64,000 bases of DNA from Gammaproteobacteria bacterium (GTDB lineage Bacteria; Pseudomonadota; Gammaproteobacteria; Coxiellales; Coxiellaceae), in assembly GCA_023266215.1 (NCBI GenBank), contig JAHFRQ010000001.1:370110-434109 (forward strand), in the 5' to 3' direction. The position numbers were made by a program, and so were the translations under genes. Under the pieces are notes generated by a model, which was not told the DNA's origin, did not search any database, and worked only from the letters and a program-made list of their open reading frames with translations. Of the stretch, positions 35,278 through 44,508 are shown piece by piece. The number at the start of each line of letters is the position of its first letter. Position 1 is the stretch's first letter.

Positions 35278-36513
35278 TCACTTTCTTGTTATTAAAGCAC
35301 TAAAGCACACTGCTGAAAACAAAGAATAAAAATGTGAAATAGTAAATGACACCATAAATGAGTTAAACAATCCACCCACCAATAATGCAATTAATACCGC
35401 CTGCATCAAATGGCGCTCAGTCTGGGGCAGCTGAAAACTCACAATAATTTGCGTCATCAACACACCCATTAATACCACAAAGCCCAGGATACCAAATTCC
35501 AGCATAAAGTTTACATAAATCGATTCAACATAATCAAGCTGCGGATTAAAAACACGCTCGACTTGAGGTATCATTTTTTGCTCTGCAGTGCGAATCCCGC
35601 CTGTGCCATAGCCAAACCAAGGGCGTGCCATAATCATTTTTTTTGCAATATGATACATTTCTACGCGCTGATTAATATCGTTTACTTTTGTCGCGGTACC
35701 CGAATGTTCGTAATTCACTATCATCGCTTGTGTGCGAGAACGAAAGTCATTTGATGTCATATAAGCCAAGCTCATCAATAAAATTCCACACGCAACCGCT
35801 ATCAAGAGGCCCTTGTATTTAAATCTAATCAATGCCAAATAGAGAACCAATAATAAAAAGATAATATACCCTGTTCTGCCGAGGCTCATAAAAATAATAT
35901 TAATTGCCATTAATGCAAAAATAACACTATAAAAAGCCCTTGTTTTTTTACTCAGTCTTTCAAATAACGCGCGATAGCCGCACATAAAAGCAGCGATACT
36001 CATCGCAAAATTCTGCACGATATGGTGAAAAAATGCGCCAGCCCCATTGATATTTACTTGCCCCGGAAAATGAAACCGATAAATATGAAACCACTTTAAA
36101 TCTGACAACAGCAAAGTCAGGACCATCGCCATCAGAAAAGCATTGATCATTCTCATGCGCCAACGCGCATCAACAATGATGATGATAAAAAATGGTGTGA
36201 TCAACGTCCAGTGCCGCTTGTGCAAATCCTGCAGCGCAAGATGCATTGGTGATGTCGTATAAGTAAGACCGATAAAAAATAAGGCGAGCAAAACCCAAAA
36301 GCTCAGTGCCGCCTTATTCTGCTTTAATAAACCCCATCGCTCCTGCCAATCTTGTGCAAACAACAAAAACAAGACCGTAAAAAGAAACGCCAGCAAGTAA
36401 GTGATCGTGGTTAAGGTCACCGAAATGGGTGAGACAAAAAAGCAAAGTGTCAAAAAACTGAGGGCGAGCCATTCAAATCGGTGGGTAAACCGTGCACATA
36501 GATGTTCATTCAT
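35278..36513 (-). CDS. O-antigen ligase family membrane protein
   Basis: A 411-aa protein with about 10-12 membrane helices and a large periplasmic loop (NYEHSGTATKVNDINQRVEMY...RPWFGYGTGGIRTAEQ) typical of WaaL-type ligases, including the conserved GxGxGG region. It probably links O-polysaccharide to lipid A-core. The gene is directly followed by the glycosyltransferase. Confidence 0.88.
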   Translation of the reverse strand: MNEHLCARFTHRFEWLALSFLTLCFFVSPISVTLTTITYLLAFLFTVLFLLFAQDWQERWGLLKQNKAALSFWVLLALFFIGLTYTTSPMHLALQDLHKRHWTLITPFFIIIIVDARWRMRMINAFLMAMVLTLLLSDLKWFHIYRFHFPGQVNINGAGAFFHHIVQNFAMSIAAFMCGYRALFERLSKKTRAFYSVIFALMAINIIFMSLGRTGYIIFLLLVLYLALIRFKYKGLLIAVACGILLMSLAYMTSNDFRSRTQAMIVNYEHSGTATKVNDINQRVEMYHIAKKMIMARPWFGYGTGGIRTAEQKMIPQVERVFNPQLDYVESIYVNFMLEFGILGFVVLMGVLMTQIIVSFQLPQTERHLMQAVLIALLVGGLFNSFMVSFTISHFYSLFSAVCFSALITRK

Positions 36514-36586
36514 GAGGCCAGCCTTTCTTTATTTGAGGGGCAGTATATAATGGGCACATTTTTTATGTCTAGCAGGAAATATACTT

Positions 36587-37240
36587 ATGTCAGAAATGTC
36601 CGATATGCAGGAAAACCCACAGATTGTTATCGCCTCATCGAACGCAGGAAAAGTCGAAGAATTGCTGCAATTGCTCGAAACATTGCCGGTTGAATGGATT
36701 CCACAGCAACACTTCAACATTCCTGACATTATCGAAACCGGTAAGACTTTTGTTGAAAATGCAATCCTCAAGGCTCGCAACGCAGCAAAACTATCTGGTT
36801 TGCCAGCACTCGCGGATGATTCTGGCTTAACCGTTGATGCTCTAGATGGCGCGCCAGGTGTTTTTTCAGCGCGTTACGCAGGTGAAAACGCCAGCGACAA
36901 AGATCGCATTAAAAAATTATTGCATGAAATGCGTGATGTGCCAGAAGAAGATCGCACAGCCTGCTTTCACTGCGTCTTAGCCTTGGTGCAACATGAAAAC
37001 GATCCTGTTCCACTGATTTTTCACGGGTTCTGGGAAGGCGAAATTTTATTTGAAGCGCGTGGTGAACAGGGCTTTGGCTATGATCCCGTTTTTTATGTGC
37101 CAACGCATCATTGTTCCGCCGCTGAAATGAATCCGCTTGAGAAAAACTTGATTAGTCATCGCGGACAAGCTGTCTCTCAGCTGCTTGAAGCCTTCGAATC
37201 AGTCGGTGATTTCGAGGACGATGCAGCGAATGATGATTAA
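36587..37240 (+). CDS. rdgB: XTP/dITP diphosphatase (RdgB/HAM1)
   Basis: A 217-aa house-cleaning enzyme that hydrolyses dITP and XTP. Motifs are IVIASSNAGKVEEL, SFVENAILKARNAAKLSG-type (here TFVENAILKARNAAKLSG), ADDSGLTVDALDGAPGVFSA and GYDPVFYVP. The C-terminus ends in an acidic tail (DFEDDAANDD). The start at 36587 is supported by an AGGAAATATACTT leader. Confidence 0.96.
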   Translation: MSEMSDMQENPQIVIASSNAGKVEELLQLLETLPVEWIPQQHFNIPDIIETGKTFVENAILKARNAAKLSGLPALADDSGLTVDALDGAPGVFSARYAGENASDKDRIKKLLHEMRDVPEEDRTACFHCVLALVQHENDPVPLIFHGFWEGEILFEARGEQGFGYDPVFYVPTHHCSAAEMNPLEKNLISHRGQAVSQLLEAFESVGDFEDDAANDD

Positions 37241-37253
37241 CGTAATTAGCGCC

Positions 37254-37793
37254 TTATCGTAACTGCACTACAACACGACGATTATAAACCGTGCCATTTG
37301 GATATCGATTGCTCGCAATAGGATCTTTCGCCCCCGCGCCGCGCACGGTCATCGGCACAGAAACATTGCCTTCTCGCAATGTCGCAGCGATATCTTCTGC
37401 ATACAATTTTGATAATTTTTGTCTTGCAGGATATAACCACACTTTATCTGTATAACCCGTAACCGACACCTGGAAAGTTTTAAAATAACTGCTGTATTCA
37501 TTAATAAATTGCGCAAGCAACAATAAATACTGTTTCTGACTTTCTTTTAATTCACGATGCTCGCGATTAAAAAAGCAATCCGTAGGAATTACAAAAGTAA
37601 ATAACATGCCTTCTTTAATAACTACTATTCTAGACGCAGCAATTTTTTGCAATAATTGTTGCTGCTGAATCGGCAAATTTTGCAGCAATGGGTTCTCGAC
37701 GTAACTCGGCTTTGGCTTTTCTTGACAAGCACACAGTACCGCACAAAAAGACAAAACAAATCCTATTGTTTTTATTACTTTAATAATTTTCAT
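37254..37793 (-). CDS. OmpA-domain lipoprotein, possible IcmN/DotK homologue
   Basis: A 179-aa lipoprotein from ATG 37793, signal ending AVLCAC (lipobox) followed by Gln. The C-terminal part is an OmpA-like peptidoglycan-binding domain (VSVTGYTDKVWLYPARQKLSKLYAEDIAATL, then VRGAGAKDPIASNRY and NRRVVVQLR). The IPTDCFFNREHRELKESQ block resembles IcmN/DotK of Legionellales type IVB secretion, but no other dot/icm gene is in the window, so it could also be a stand-alone OmpA lipoprotein. Confidence 0.7.
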   Translation of the reverse strand: MKIIKVIKTIGFVLSFCAVLCACQEKPKPSYVENPLLQNLPIQQQQLLQKIAASRIVVIKEGMLFTFVIPTDCFFNREHRELKESQKQYLLLLAQFINEYSSYFKTFQVSVTGYTDKVWLYPARQKLSKLYAEDIAATLREGNVSVPMTVRGAGAKDPIASNRYPNGTVYNRRVVVQLR

Positions 37794-37861
37794 GGCACTG
37801 TCCCTGCTGATAATTTTAGGTATGATAACACAGGTTTCTCGGTGCAGCCCATCACTTGAAG

Positions 37862-38485
37862 TCAAAACCCCTCCCACATCAACTGCGTGGGAAATAACTC
37901 GGGTGTTTCTGTGCGATTGAAAATGGCGTCAACTTGATTGTTGATATCTGATATAGAAAGGTCATCGAAAACATGATGCAATAATTGCGTCAACGCGGTT
38001 TTGTCTTCTGGGATTAATAAATCATTTTTTAATTCACAGTAATGAATTAAGCTTGCGCACGCATCATCAAGCTGCTGCTTTGAATTGCGTTTATTTATTT
38101 TCATTTTTAATTTTGCTTCGACTAACATGCGCTGCTCAATTAAATTAGCGCGCTCGATTTCTTCTTCTAGTTGTCTTTTAATATTAATGGCAATATCCGA
38201 TGAATGTCCCATAACCAATTCATGCGTATATTTTAATTCAACTACAATGCGTTGATGCCACGAATAAATAGTCAGCTGCAGTAAATTTAAATTGCGCTTG
38301 GACAAACGACCAAAGCGCGCTTTCGCAAACCAGAGTGAAAATAAAACCAGATTAATATTAAATCCGCTGTGATGCTGCAAATGCAAAAATGCTTGCTGCG
38401 CCTTTTCATTGATTAAAAGGTCGTGCGCAAATTGCGTAAACGGATAATCTTGATGTGACCAGAATGGAGTATTGAGCTCATCCAT
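37862..38485 (-). CDS. TIGR02444/DUF2390-like protein
   Basis: A 207-aa protein. Its N-terminal half (FAHDLLINEKAQQAFLHLQH...GFNINLVLFSLWFAKARFGRLS) matches the TIGR02444 family of uncharacterised proteobacterial proteins. The C-terminal half is charged and helical. No catalytic residues are recognised. It sits just upstream of the OmpA lipoprotein gene, in the same direction. Confidence 0.65.
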   Translation of the reverse strand: MDELNTPFWSHQDYPFTQFAHDLLINEKAQQAFLHLQHHSGFNINLVLFSLWFAKARFGRLSKRNLNLLQLTIYSWHQRIVVELKYTHELVMGHSSDIAINIKRQLEEEIERANLIEQRMLVEAKLKMKINKRNSKQQLDDACASLIHYCELKNDLLIPEDKTALTQLLHHVFDDLSISDINNQVDAIFNRTETPELFPTQLMWEGF

Positions 38486-38531
38486 GATGCCCTCGACAAT
38501 AAAATAATTTCTATTTTATTGTACACACTTT

Positions 38532-39092
38532 TTAGGCAGCAGTTCTATGGCCTTCTTGAACTGATAGCATTGATTCTAGATGGGCGATAATCCGGGTATA
38601 AAAACCAGGGTTTGCTCTTTGTTGGCGCTCTAACGTTTGTAAGTGCAAATCCCATTGTTCTGTCGAGCCCAATGAAACCACAGTCTTGTTGCATTCAAAT
38701 AACTGGGTTGCCACTTGATCATCCAAGCGCTCTCTGGGCAATCCTGATAACTGAATGGCTTTGAGCAATGCTTTTGATGCTTTTTGCGCCTTATGCATTA
38801 AGCGATCGTTTTCAATTTCATAATGTGCCAAATATTCTTTTAGAAATACACAAAATTTATCAATGCCAGAATAAGCATAGTAGCCTGACGGATACAGCAG
38901 CATATTCGCTTCAATATCAGTCACAATGGCCTGCGCTGCCTTAAATAAAGCAACCTCATCGCCATATAATTCAGGGTTGCGAAGATCCAGCGAGTTCAAT
39001 TTTGCCATGCGCTCAGCTTGATCCAAGTTCCGACGTAATAAAAAGCGATAGTCATTGATCGCCTTTCGGATGGTTTCTGCAAAAATAGACAT
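38532..39092 (-). CDS. conserved-looking helical protein of unknown function
   Basis: A 186-aa, predicted all-helical, soluble protein with no signal peptide (MSIFAETIRKAINDYRFLLR at the start). I do not recognise a family. GGAGA-type RBS (TCTCCGGGAGAC region) precedes the ATG. It may be the first gene of an operon with the next two leftward genes. The 282 bases between it and the transpeptidase gene are AT-rich, with no gene seen. Confidence 0.6.
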   Translation of the reverse strand: MSIFAETIRKAINDYRFLLRRNLDQAERMAKLNSLDLRNPELYGDEVALFKAAQAIVTDIEANMLLYPSGYYAYSGIDKFCVFLKEYLAHYEIENDRLMHKAQKASKALLKAIQLSGLPRERLDDQVATQLFECNKTVVSLGSTEQWDLHLQTLERQQRANPGFYTRIIAHLESMLSVQEGHRTAA

Positions 39093-39374
39093 GCTCAGTT
39101 CTCCGGGAGACTTTTATAAACTAAAAGCTAGTATAATAGTTAAAGCTTAAATCAACCTTAAAGAAAAATAATAACGGTTTTTAATTTTATGTATATATTT
39201 GAATTAGGTGAATATATTTTAAAATAAACCGCTATTTAGTTATTGCAAAAGACATCTAATTACCTGTTTCTACTGAATAAACGCATATTTTTGAAGATAA
39301 AACAGGAAATCCAAACTAGGCAAACTATACTCAACCTGTACAAAGTTTTTTAACGGAGAGTTGAGGATAGGATC

Positions 39375-40082
39375 ATGAAGAAACATAATAAAGTGGTTTC
39401 ACTCTTGTTGGCGTCGGCTTTGGTATTGGGGTTAGCAGGAAGCTCAACCGCTATGGCGCAACCAAGCTATTATGGACAATATTTGTGTAATTATCCCGGT
39501 TTTACTTGCGTGAAGGTACACCGTGGTGACACATGGGAAAGCTTATTCCCTAATCAGCGCGATAGAGAATTGGTCAAGCGCCTTAACCGCACCAATATGC
39601 GCGTGGGTTATCGCACTTGGATTGTCGTGCCAACCAATCTGCGACAAATTAGTAATTTGGATTTATCACCCTTTCCATTGACGATGCAAACCAATGGTCA
39701 GAAGCTTATTTATGTAAGCCTTAGCAAGCAAGCTTTCGGTGCTTATAGTGCATCAGGTCAGCTTGTGCACTGGGGTCCTGTTTCAGCGGGTCGCGGCTAT
39801 TGTCCCGACACCGGTCGTCCGGGTTGCAATACCGTCACAGGTAACTTTAAAGTGTTCCGTAAGCAAGGTCCTGAATGCATCTCATCTAAGTTTCCGCTTG
39901 AAACCAATGGGGGTGCGCACATGCCTTACTGCATGCACTTTAACGGCGGGTTCGCGTTGCATGGCTCAACTTTGCCAGGCTATAACGCCAGCCACGGCTG
40001 TGTTCGAATGTTCTTTGATGATGCGCAGTGGTTGAATCAACACTTCATTAACATTGGAACACCAGTTAGAATCGTTCAGTAA
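39375..40082 (+). CDS. secreted L,D-transpeptidase (YkuD domain)
   Basis: A 235-aa cell-wall enzyme with signal peptide (MKKHNKVVSLLLASALVLGL). A LysM-like segment (VKVHRGDTWESLFPNQRD) precedes the YkuD domain. The active site is FALHGSTLPGYNASHGCVRM, with catalytic His and Cys in SHGC. It probably makes 3-3 cross-links or anchors proteins to peptidoglycan. A strong terminator follows at 40100. Confidence 0.93.
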   Translation: MKKHNKVVSLLLASALVLGLAGSSTAMAQPSYYGQYLCNYPGFTCVKVHRGDTWESLFPNQRDRELVKRLNRTNMRVGYRTWIVVPTNLRQISNLDLSPFPLTMQTNGQKLIYVSLSKQAFGAYSASGQLVHWGPVSAGRGYCPDTGRPGCNTVTGNFKVFRKQGPECISSKFPLETNGGAHMPYCMHFNGGFALHGSTLPGYNASHGCVRMFFDDAQWLNQHFINIGTPVRIVQ

Positions 40083-40099
40083 TATTATTGAGTAATATG

Positions 40100-40128
40100 A
40101 TGGGCTGTATTTCGCAGCCCATTTTTTT
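40100..40128 (+). terminator. intrinsic terminator after the L,D-transpeptidase gene
   Basis: The stem ATGGGCTG (40100-40107) and CAGCCCAT (40115-40122) has a 7-base loop and is followed by seven T residues. Confidence 0.9.
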
Positions 40129-40170
40129 CGTATAGGATAAAGATAGGGATAAATTGAAGAGCAGGAAGCA

Positions 40171-42510
40171 ATGCAACTTATTTTACCGTTTAGTAAAATC
40201 ACGCTTTCTTGCTTGCCTCAAGTTGGCGGAAAAAATGCATCCTTAGGTGAAATGTTTAATAAGCTTTCGCAATTAGGTATTCGAATTCCCAATGGATTTG
40301 CAACTACTTCTGATGCTTATCAAGCTTTTTTGGAATCAAATCATTTAAAGCAAACTATTTTTTCTCAATTGAAAAATTTGGATCCCAATGATATTAATCA
40401 ATTAAAAAAAATAAGCAAATCGATTCAAGCATTAATTTTAAAATCTGATTTTTCACTTGAGTTTGAAACAGCGATCAATAATGCGTATCAAGAATTAAAT
40501 TTAAATGCAGAGCAAAGCGTGGCTGTCAGATCATCTGCAACCGCAGAAGATTTAGACAGCGCTTCTTTTGCAGGACAGCAAGATAGCTATTTAAATGTAT
40601 CTGGAATAAATAATATTTTACATTGCATTAAATTGGTTTACGCTTCTTTATTTAATGAGCGCGCTATTTCTTATCGTATTCATCATCATTTTGATCACGA
40701 AAAAGTGTCTATTTCAGTGGGCATTCAGCAAATGATTCGAAGTGATGTGGGATCAAGCGGTGTTGCATTTACGCTTGATACGGAATCGGGTTTTGATCAA
40801 GTCGTTTTTATTACGGCCGCCTACGGTTTGGGTGAAGCGATTGTTCAAGGCAGCGTTAATCCCGATGAATTTTACGTACACAAGCCAACGGAGGCTATTA
40901 TTAGCCGAAAATTAGGCTCAAAAAAAACAAAAATGATTTATGCAACAGAAGGTAACGAACGTGTTAAAACTATTAGTAATACCCAACAAGATCAGCAAAG
41001 CTTTTGTTTAACAGATCATGATATTGTAATATTAGCAAAACAATGTTTATTAATCGAAAAACATTATGAAAAACCAATGGATATTGAATGGGCAAAAGAT
41101 GGAGTTGATCAACAGATTTATATTCTACAAGCCAGGCCCGAAACAGCTAATACTCATAAAAATAATTCACGCCACTATATTGAGCAATATCAGATAGAAA
41201 AAAAAGATGAGCCAATCGTTATTGGTCGCAGCGTTGGGCAAAAAATCGGAAGTGGTATTGCGCGATATGTAACTGATCCAAAACAAATGGACGCCTTAAA
41301 GCAAGGTGAAATCTTAATTGCAGACACGACGAATCCTGATTGGGAACCCATTATGAAACGCGCAGCAGCGATTGTGACGAATCGCGGCGGCAGAACGTGT
41401 CACGCTGCCATTATTGCGCGGGAAATGGGAATTCCGGCGGTCGTTGGCTGCAGCAATGCAACAGCATTGATTTCTGCTAATTCGACGATCACTGTTTCTT
41501 GCGCTGAAGGCGAGACTGGTTATATTTATCCAGGCTTGGTTGATTTTAAAATTGAAAAAACACAAATTAATAATCTGGCACAGTTACCCGTAAAAATATG
41601 CATGAATTTAGCCAATCCAGAACAAGCTTTTGTAAATCAGTTTTTACCAAACGATGGCATTGGCTTAATGCGATTAGAATTTATTATTAGCAATATGATT
41701 GGCATTCATCCCAATGCAATTTTGCACCCCGAAAAAACAGATGATAAAACAAGTGCTGAAATAGCAGAAAAAACTGCGGCTTATTCGAGCCCAAAGGAAT
41801 TTTATATTGAAAAATTAGCCGAAGGTATTGCTACTATTTCTGCGGCTTTTTATCCAAAACCTGTGATTGTACGATTTTCTGATTTTAAATCGAATGAATA
41901 TGCTAATTTATTAGGCGGAAAAATTTTTGAACCCGATGAAGAAAATCCGATGATCGGTTATCGCGGCGCATCACGTTATATTTCAGGTAATTTTATGGAA
42001 TGTTTTGAATTAGAATGTGAAGCGATTAAGCGCGTGCGCGACAATAAAAAATTAATTAACACGCATGTGATGTTTCCGTTTGTACGAACACTTTCTGAAG
42101 CCAAAAAATTAATTGAAATCACAGCAAAAAATAAATTAACGCGCGGAGAAAATAATTTAAAATTTTATATGATGTGCGAAATTCCATCGAATGCACTATT
42201 AGCTGAGGAATTTCTGCAATATTTTGATGGCTATTCGATCGGCTCAAATGATTTAACGCAATTAACATTAGGCTTAGATCGTGACTCAGCGTTGGTCGCT
42301 GATTTATTTGATGAGCGCAACGAGGCTGTTAAAATACTGCTGCATCAAATTATTACAACATGCAAAAAATTAAATAAATACGTTGGCATTTGCGGACAAG
42401 GACCATCTGATCATCCTGATTTAGCTAAGTGGCTGATGAAAGAAGGTATAGACAGTATGTCGTTGACTCCTGATTCAATTATGAAAACGCGGATTATGCT
42501 GGGGAAATAA
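40171..42510 (+). CDS. ppsA: phosphoenolpyruvate synthase
   Basis: Makes PEP from pyruvate and ATP in gluconeogenesis, which suits an amino-acid-using lifestyle. It has 779 aa. The N-terminal ATP-binding domain starts VGGKNASLGEM and has RSSATAEDLDSASFAGQQ; the phospho-His is in GGRTCHAAIIARE; the C-terminal PEP-binding domain has RFSDFKSNEYANLLGG and a Cys in GICGQGPSDHP. Confidence 0.98.
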   Translation: MQLILPFSKITLSCLPQVGGKNASLGEMFNKLSQLGIRIPNGFATTSDAYQAFLESNHLKQTIFSQLKNLDPNDINQLKKISKSIQALILKSDFSLEFETAINNAYQELNLNAEQSVAVRSSATAEDLDSASFAGQQDSYLNVSGINNILHCIKLVYASLFNERAISYRIHHHFDHEKVSISVGIQQMIRSDVGSSGVAFTLDTESGFDQVVFITAAYGLGEAIVQGSVNPDEFYVHKPTEAIISRKLGSKKTKMIYATEGNERVKTISNTQQDQQSFCLTDHDIVILAKQCLLIEKHYEKPMDIEWAKDGVDQQIYILQARPETANTHKNNSRHYIEQYQIEKKDEPIVIGRSVGQKIGSGIARYVTDPKQMDALKQGEILIADTTNPDWEPIMKRAAAIVTNRGGRTCHAAIIAREMGIPAVVGCSNATALISANSTITVSCAEGETGYIYPGLVDFKIEKTQINNLAQLPVKICMNLANPEQAFVNQFLPNDGIGLMRLEFIISNMIGIHPNAILHPEKTDDKTSAEIAEKTAAYSSPKEFYIEKLAEGIATISAAFYPKPVIVRFSDFKSNEYANLLGGKIFEPDEENPMIGYRGASRYISGNFMECFELECEAIKRVRDNKKLINTHVMFPFVRTLSEAKKLIEITAKNKLTRGENNLKFYMMCEIPSNALLAEEFLQYFDGYSIGSNDLTQLTLGLDRDSALVADLFDERNEAVKILLHQIITTCKKLNKYVGICGQGPSDHPDLAKWLMKEGIDSMSLTPDSIMKTRIMLGK

Positions 42511-42553
42511 ATAATATATTGACGATACCACCTTAATCGCTTACATTTATCGC

Positions 42554-42988
42554 ATGAATATTCAAGATCAAATGCCAAAAAATGCGTCGGATTGGCTCTG
42601 CGATAAATCATCATTGACCAAACGTTTAAAGCAATTTACAAAAAATAAAATTAGTTTTTGCTTAATGCAAGATTGGCGTCTTGAAAACTTAACTTATTCT
42701 CGAATGATCGAATGGAGATTGGATAATAATCTTTGGATTAAAGCCAATTTATTATTACCCAAAAAATCAGTCAATCAAGATACAAAGCATCTTTTAGAAA
42801 TTAATACTAAACCCATCGGCGAGATTCTATTTGAAGATCTTAATTTGTCACGCACCGACTTTTTATTTCATCAAGAATCTGATTTAATTTGGACGCGAGA
42901 ATCGACTTTTTGTTTTAAAAAGCAACCTATAATACTAATTGAAACATTTTACCCTGATTTTTTTAAGGCTATTATTCATGCGAGTTAA
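42554..42988 (+). CDS. ubiC: chorismate pyruvate-lyase UbiC
   Basis: Forms 4-hydroxybenzoate from chorismate for ubiquinone synthesis. It has 144 aa, somewhat shorter than E. coli UbiC (165). The region RMIEWRLDNNLWIKANLLLP and IGEILFEDLNLSRTDF fits the family, with the conserved Glu and Arg residues. It overlaps ubiA by 11 bases and precedes it as expected. Confidence 0.85.
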   Translation: MNIQDQMPKNASDWLCDKSSLTKRLKQFTKNKISFCLMQDWRLENLTYSRMIEWRLDNNLWIKANLLLPKKSVNQDTKHLLEINTKPIGEILFEDLNLSRTDFLFHQESDLIWTRESTFCFKKQPIILIETFYPDFFKAIIHAS

Positions 42989-43817
42989 AAAATACATCCG
43001 ATTAATGCGATTGAATAAACCTATCGGTATTTTTTTATTATTATGGCCAACATTGTGGGCGCTATGGATTGCATCGAATGGTCACCCTAGTTTAAAAAAT
43101 ATCATTATTTTTGTATTGGGTGTTATTTTAATGCGCTCTGCAGGCTGTGTGATCAATGATATTGCCGATAGAAACTTTGATTTGCATGTTGAGCGCACAA
43201 AAAACAGGCCTGTCACAACAGGAGAAATCTCGGTTCGACAGGCTAAAATTTTATTTGTGGCTTTAATTTCTTTTTCTTTTATATTAGTTTTGTTCACGAA
43301 TTTGCATACTGTTTTAATTTCGTTCTTAGCCGTTGCTGTTGGGGTTATTTACCCTTTTATGAAAAGATTTTTTGATTTCCCGCAGCTCATTTTAGGATTT
43401 GCTTTTTCATTTGGCGTCCCCATGGCTTTTACAGCTGAAAATATGCCGCTGACTTGGATTACATGGCTATTAATGCTCACTAATATTTTATGGGTCATTA
43501 TGTATGACACGCAATATGCCCTTGCAGATTATGCAGATGATTTAAAAATCGGCATTAAATCCAGCGCCATTTTATTTGGGATATATGACAAATTGATTAT
43601 TGCCGTATTGCAATGCATGGTTATTTTATTATTTATTATTTTAGGTTTTTGTTTATATTTTTCTATCTGGTATTTTATTGCTATTTTTATCGCGCTATTA
43701 TTATTTATTCATCAACAGCATCTAATTCGAACACGCAATCCCATTAAATGCTTTAGGGCATTTTTAAATAATCACTGGGTGGGCTTGGTGGTTTTTTTGG
43801 GGATTGTGTTGTCTTGA
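42978..43817 (+). CDS. ubiA: 4-hydroxybenzoate polyprenyltransferase
   Basis: An integral membrane prenyltransferase for ubiquinone. From ATG 42978 it has 279 aa. The first Asp-rich motif is NDIADRNFDLHVERTKNRP and the second is DYADDLKIGIKSSAILFG. About eight to nine helices are present. The final 120 bases are duplicated at 46310-46431. A collapsed ATPase-MBL locus begins 4 bases after the stop. Confidence 0.97.
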   Translation: MRVKKYIRLMRLNKPIGIFLLLWPTLWALWIASNGHPSLKNIIIFVLGVILMRSAGCVINDIADRNFDLHVERTKNRPVTTGEISVRQAKILFVALISFSFILVLFTNLHTVLISFLAVAVGVIYPFMKRFFDFPQLILGFAFSFGVPMAFTAENMPLTWITWLLMLTNILWVIMYDTQYALADYADDLKIGIKSSAILFGIYDKLIIAVLQCMVILLFIILGFCLYFSIWYFIAIFIALLLFIHQQHLIRTRNPIKCFRAFLNNHWVGLVVFLGIVLS

Positions 43818-43820
43818 CTT

Positions 43821-43910
43821 AAGGGACGCTTATAATATACTTATAACCGTCCCTTATTTAGCACTTATTGCCACTAAGGGACGCTTATAATATACTTATA
43901 ACCGTCCCTT
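43821..43910. promoter_or_regulatory. two identical 35-bp imperfect palindromes
   Basis: AAGGGACGCTTATAATATAC...ACCGTCCCTT occurs at 43821-43855 and again, identically, at 43876-43910 (55-bp period). The arms AAGGGACG and CGTCCCTT flank a TATAAT-containing centre. The architecture matches the paired palindromes upstream of the intact ATPases, so this is probably the operator/promoter of a lost ATPase. Confidence 0.7.
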
Positions 43911-43934
43911 ATTTTCTATGATTTGGAGGCAGCC

Positions 43935-44021
43935 ATGACAATTAGCGGACTTAAAAAAAATATGTATAGTGAGGCACTCATTACCTCTGTTGCAACATTG
44001 GCTGATTTATTTAAAGCATAA
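43935..44021 (+). pseudogene. C-terminal tail of a DUF234-type ATPase (28 codons)
   Basis: A tiny ORF with a good RBS (TTGGAGG). Its peptide SGLKKNMYSEALITSVATLA and then DLFKA aligns residue by residue with SGLQPSMYSEEIITNTVVLD and DLFKP at the C-terminus of the ATPase at 46615-48090. It is therefore the surviving end of a paralogous ATPase, not a designed small protein, though it may be translated. Confidence 0.75.
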
Positions 44022-44027
44022 GGAAGT

Positions 44028-44183
44028 GAGCAATATTATAAAGATACTGATGGCATGTTGTTATTCGCGTTTTGCCGGGCGGTAAAACATTCTGGATTAT
44101 TATTTTAACAAGCAATACTCCCAATCCTATTGTGAAAGCATTTTATGAGCCGTATCACAGTTTGTCGAAAAGTAATTAGCTGA
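44028..44183 (+). pseudogene. 3' end of an MBL-fold hydrolase gene
   Basis: From GAGCAATATTATAAAG to AAAAGTAATTAGCT this matches the last 155 bases of the gene at 48090-49427 at roughly 90 per cent identity, including KTFWIIILTSNTPNP-coding sequence. A one-base loss (TTTTGCCGGG against TTTTTCCGGG, with nearby changes) and the missing front part show it is non-functional. Order (ATPase tail, then MBL tail) copies the intact locus. Confidence 0.85.
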
Positions 44184-44205
44184 GAAAAACATTAAATAAT
44201 GCTTA

Positions 44206-44346
44206 CTATTGGCACTGAAGGAGCCGCGACTTTTGCCTTGTACTCAAGGCGAAATGAGCGGATTTTTTTTATTTACGTATCAAAGAAGAATCCGCTTGCT
44301 ACGCCTTGAGTACAAGGCTTCGCGTGCGGTTCCTTCAAACCAATAG
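44206..44346. repeat. two head-to-head R2 repeats
   Basis: 44206-44263 is an R2 copy in reverse orientation (CTATTGGCACTGAAGGAGCC to GAGCGGATT) and 44285-44346 is one in forward orientation (AATCCGCTTGCTACGCC to CCAATAG). Both carry the GCCTTG/CAAGGC hairpin. A degraded R3 terminal repeat (GCGATGCCAGCCATGAC and GACTTGTTTTG) follows at 44377-44410. The interval 44184-44508 has no gene I can support. Confidence 0.8.
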
Positions 44347-44508
44347 TAAATTAAAATTGTTGTTCTTTCTATTTTGCGATGCCAGCCATGACTTTTTAGA
44401 CTTGTTTTGAAAGGAAAATTTCAGAAATTTCATAATAAGTGTGCTTTTTTATTTTCTCAGCTATATCATGAAAATCGAGTTAAAGCAGATAGCACTGCGG
44501 ACAGAGGC

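Noticed and set aside
43821..43910. The twin palindromes after ubiA as a ubiA terminator
   Set aside because: The two copies contain TATAAT-like centres and lead into an RBS and ATPase tail, so a promoter/operator explains them better, although some terminator activity is possible.
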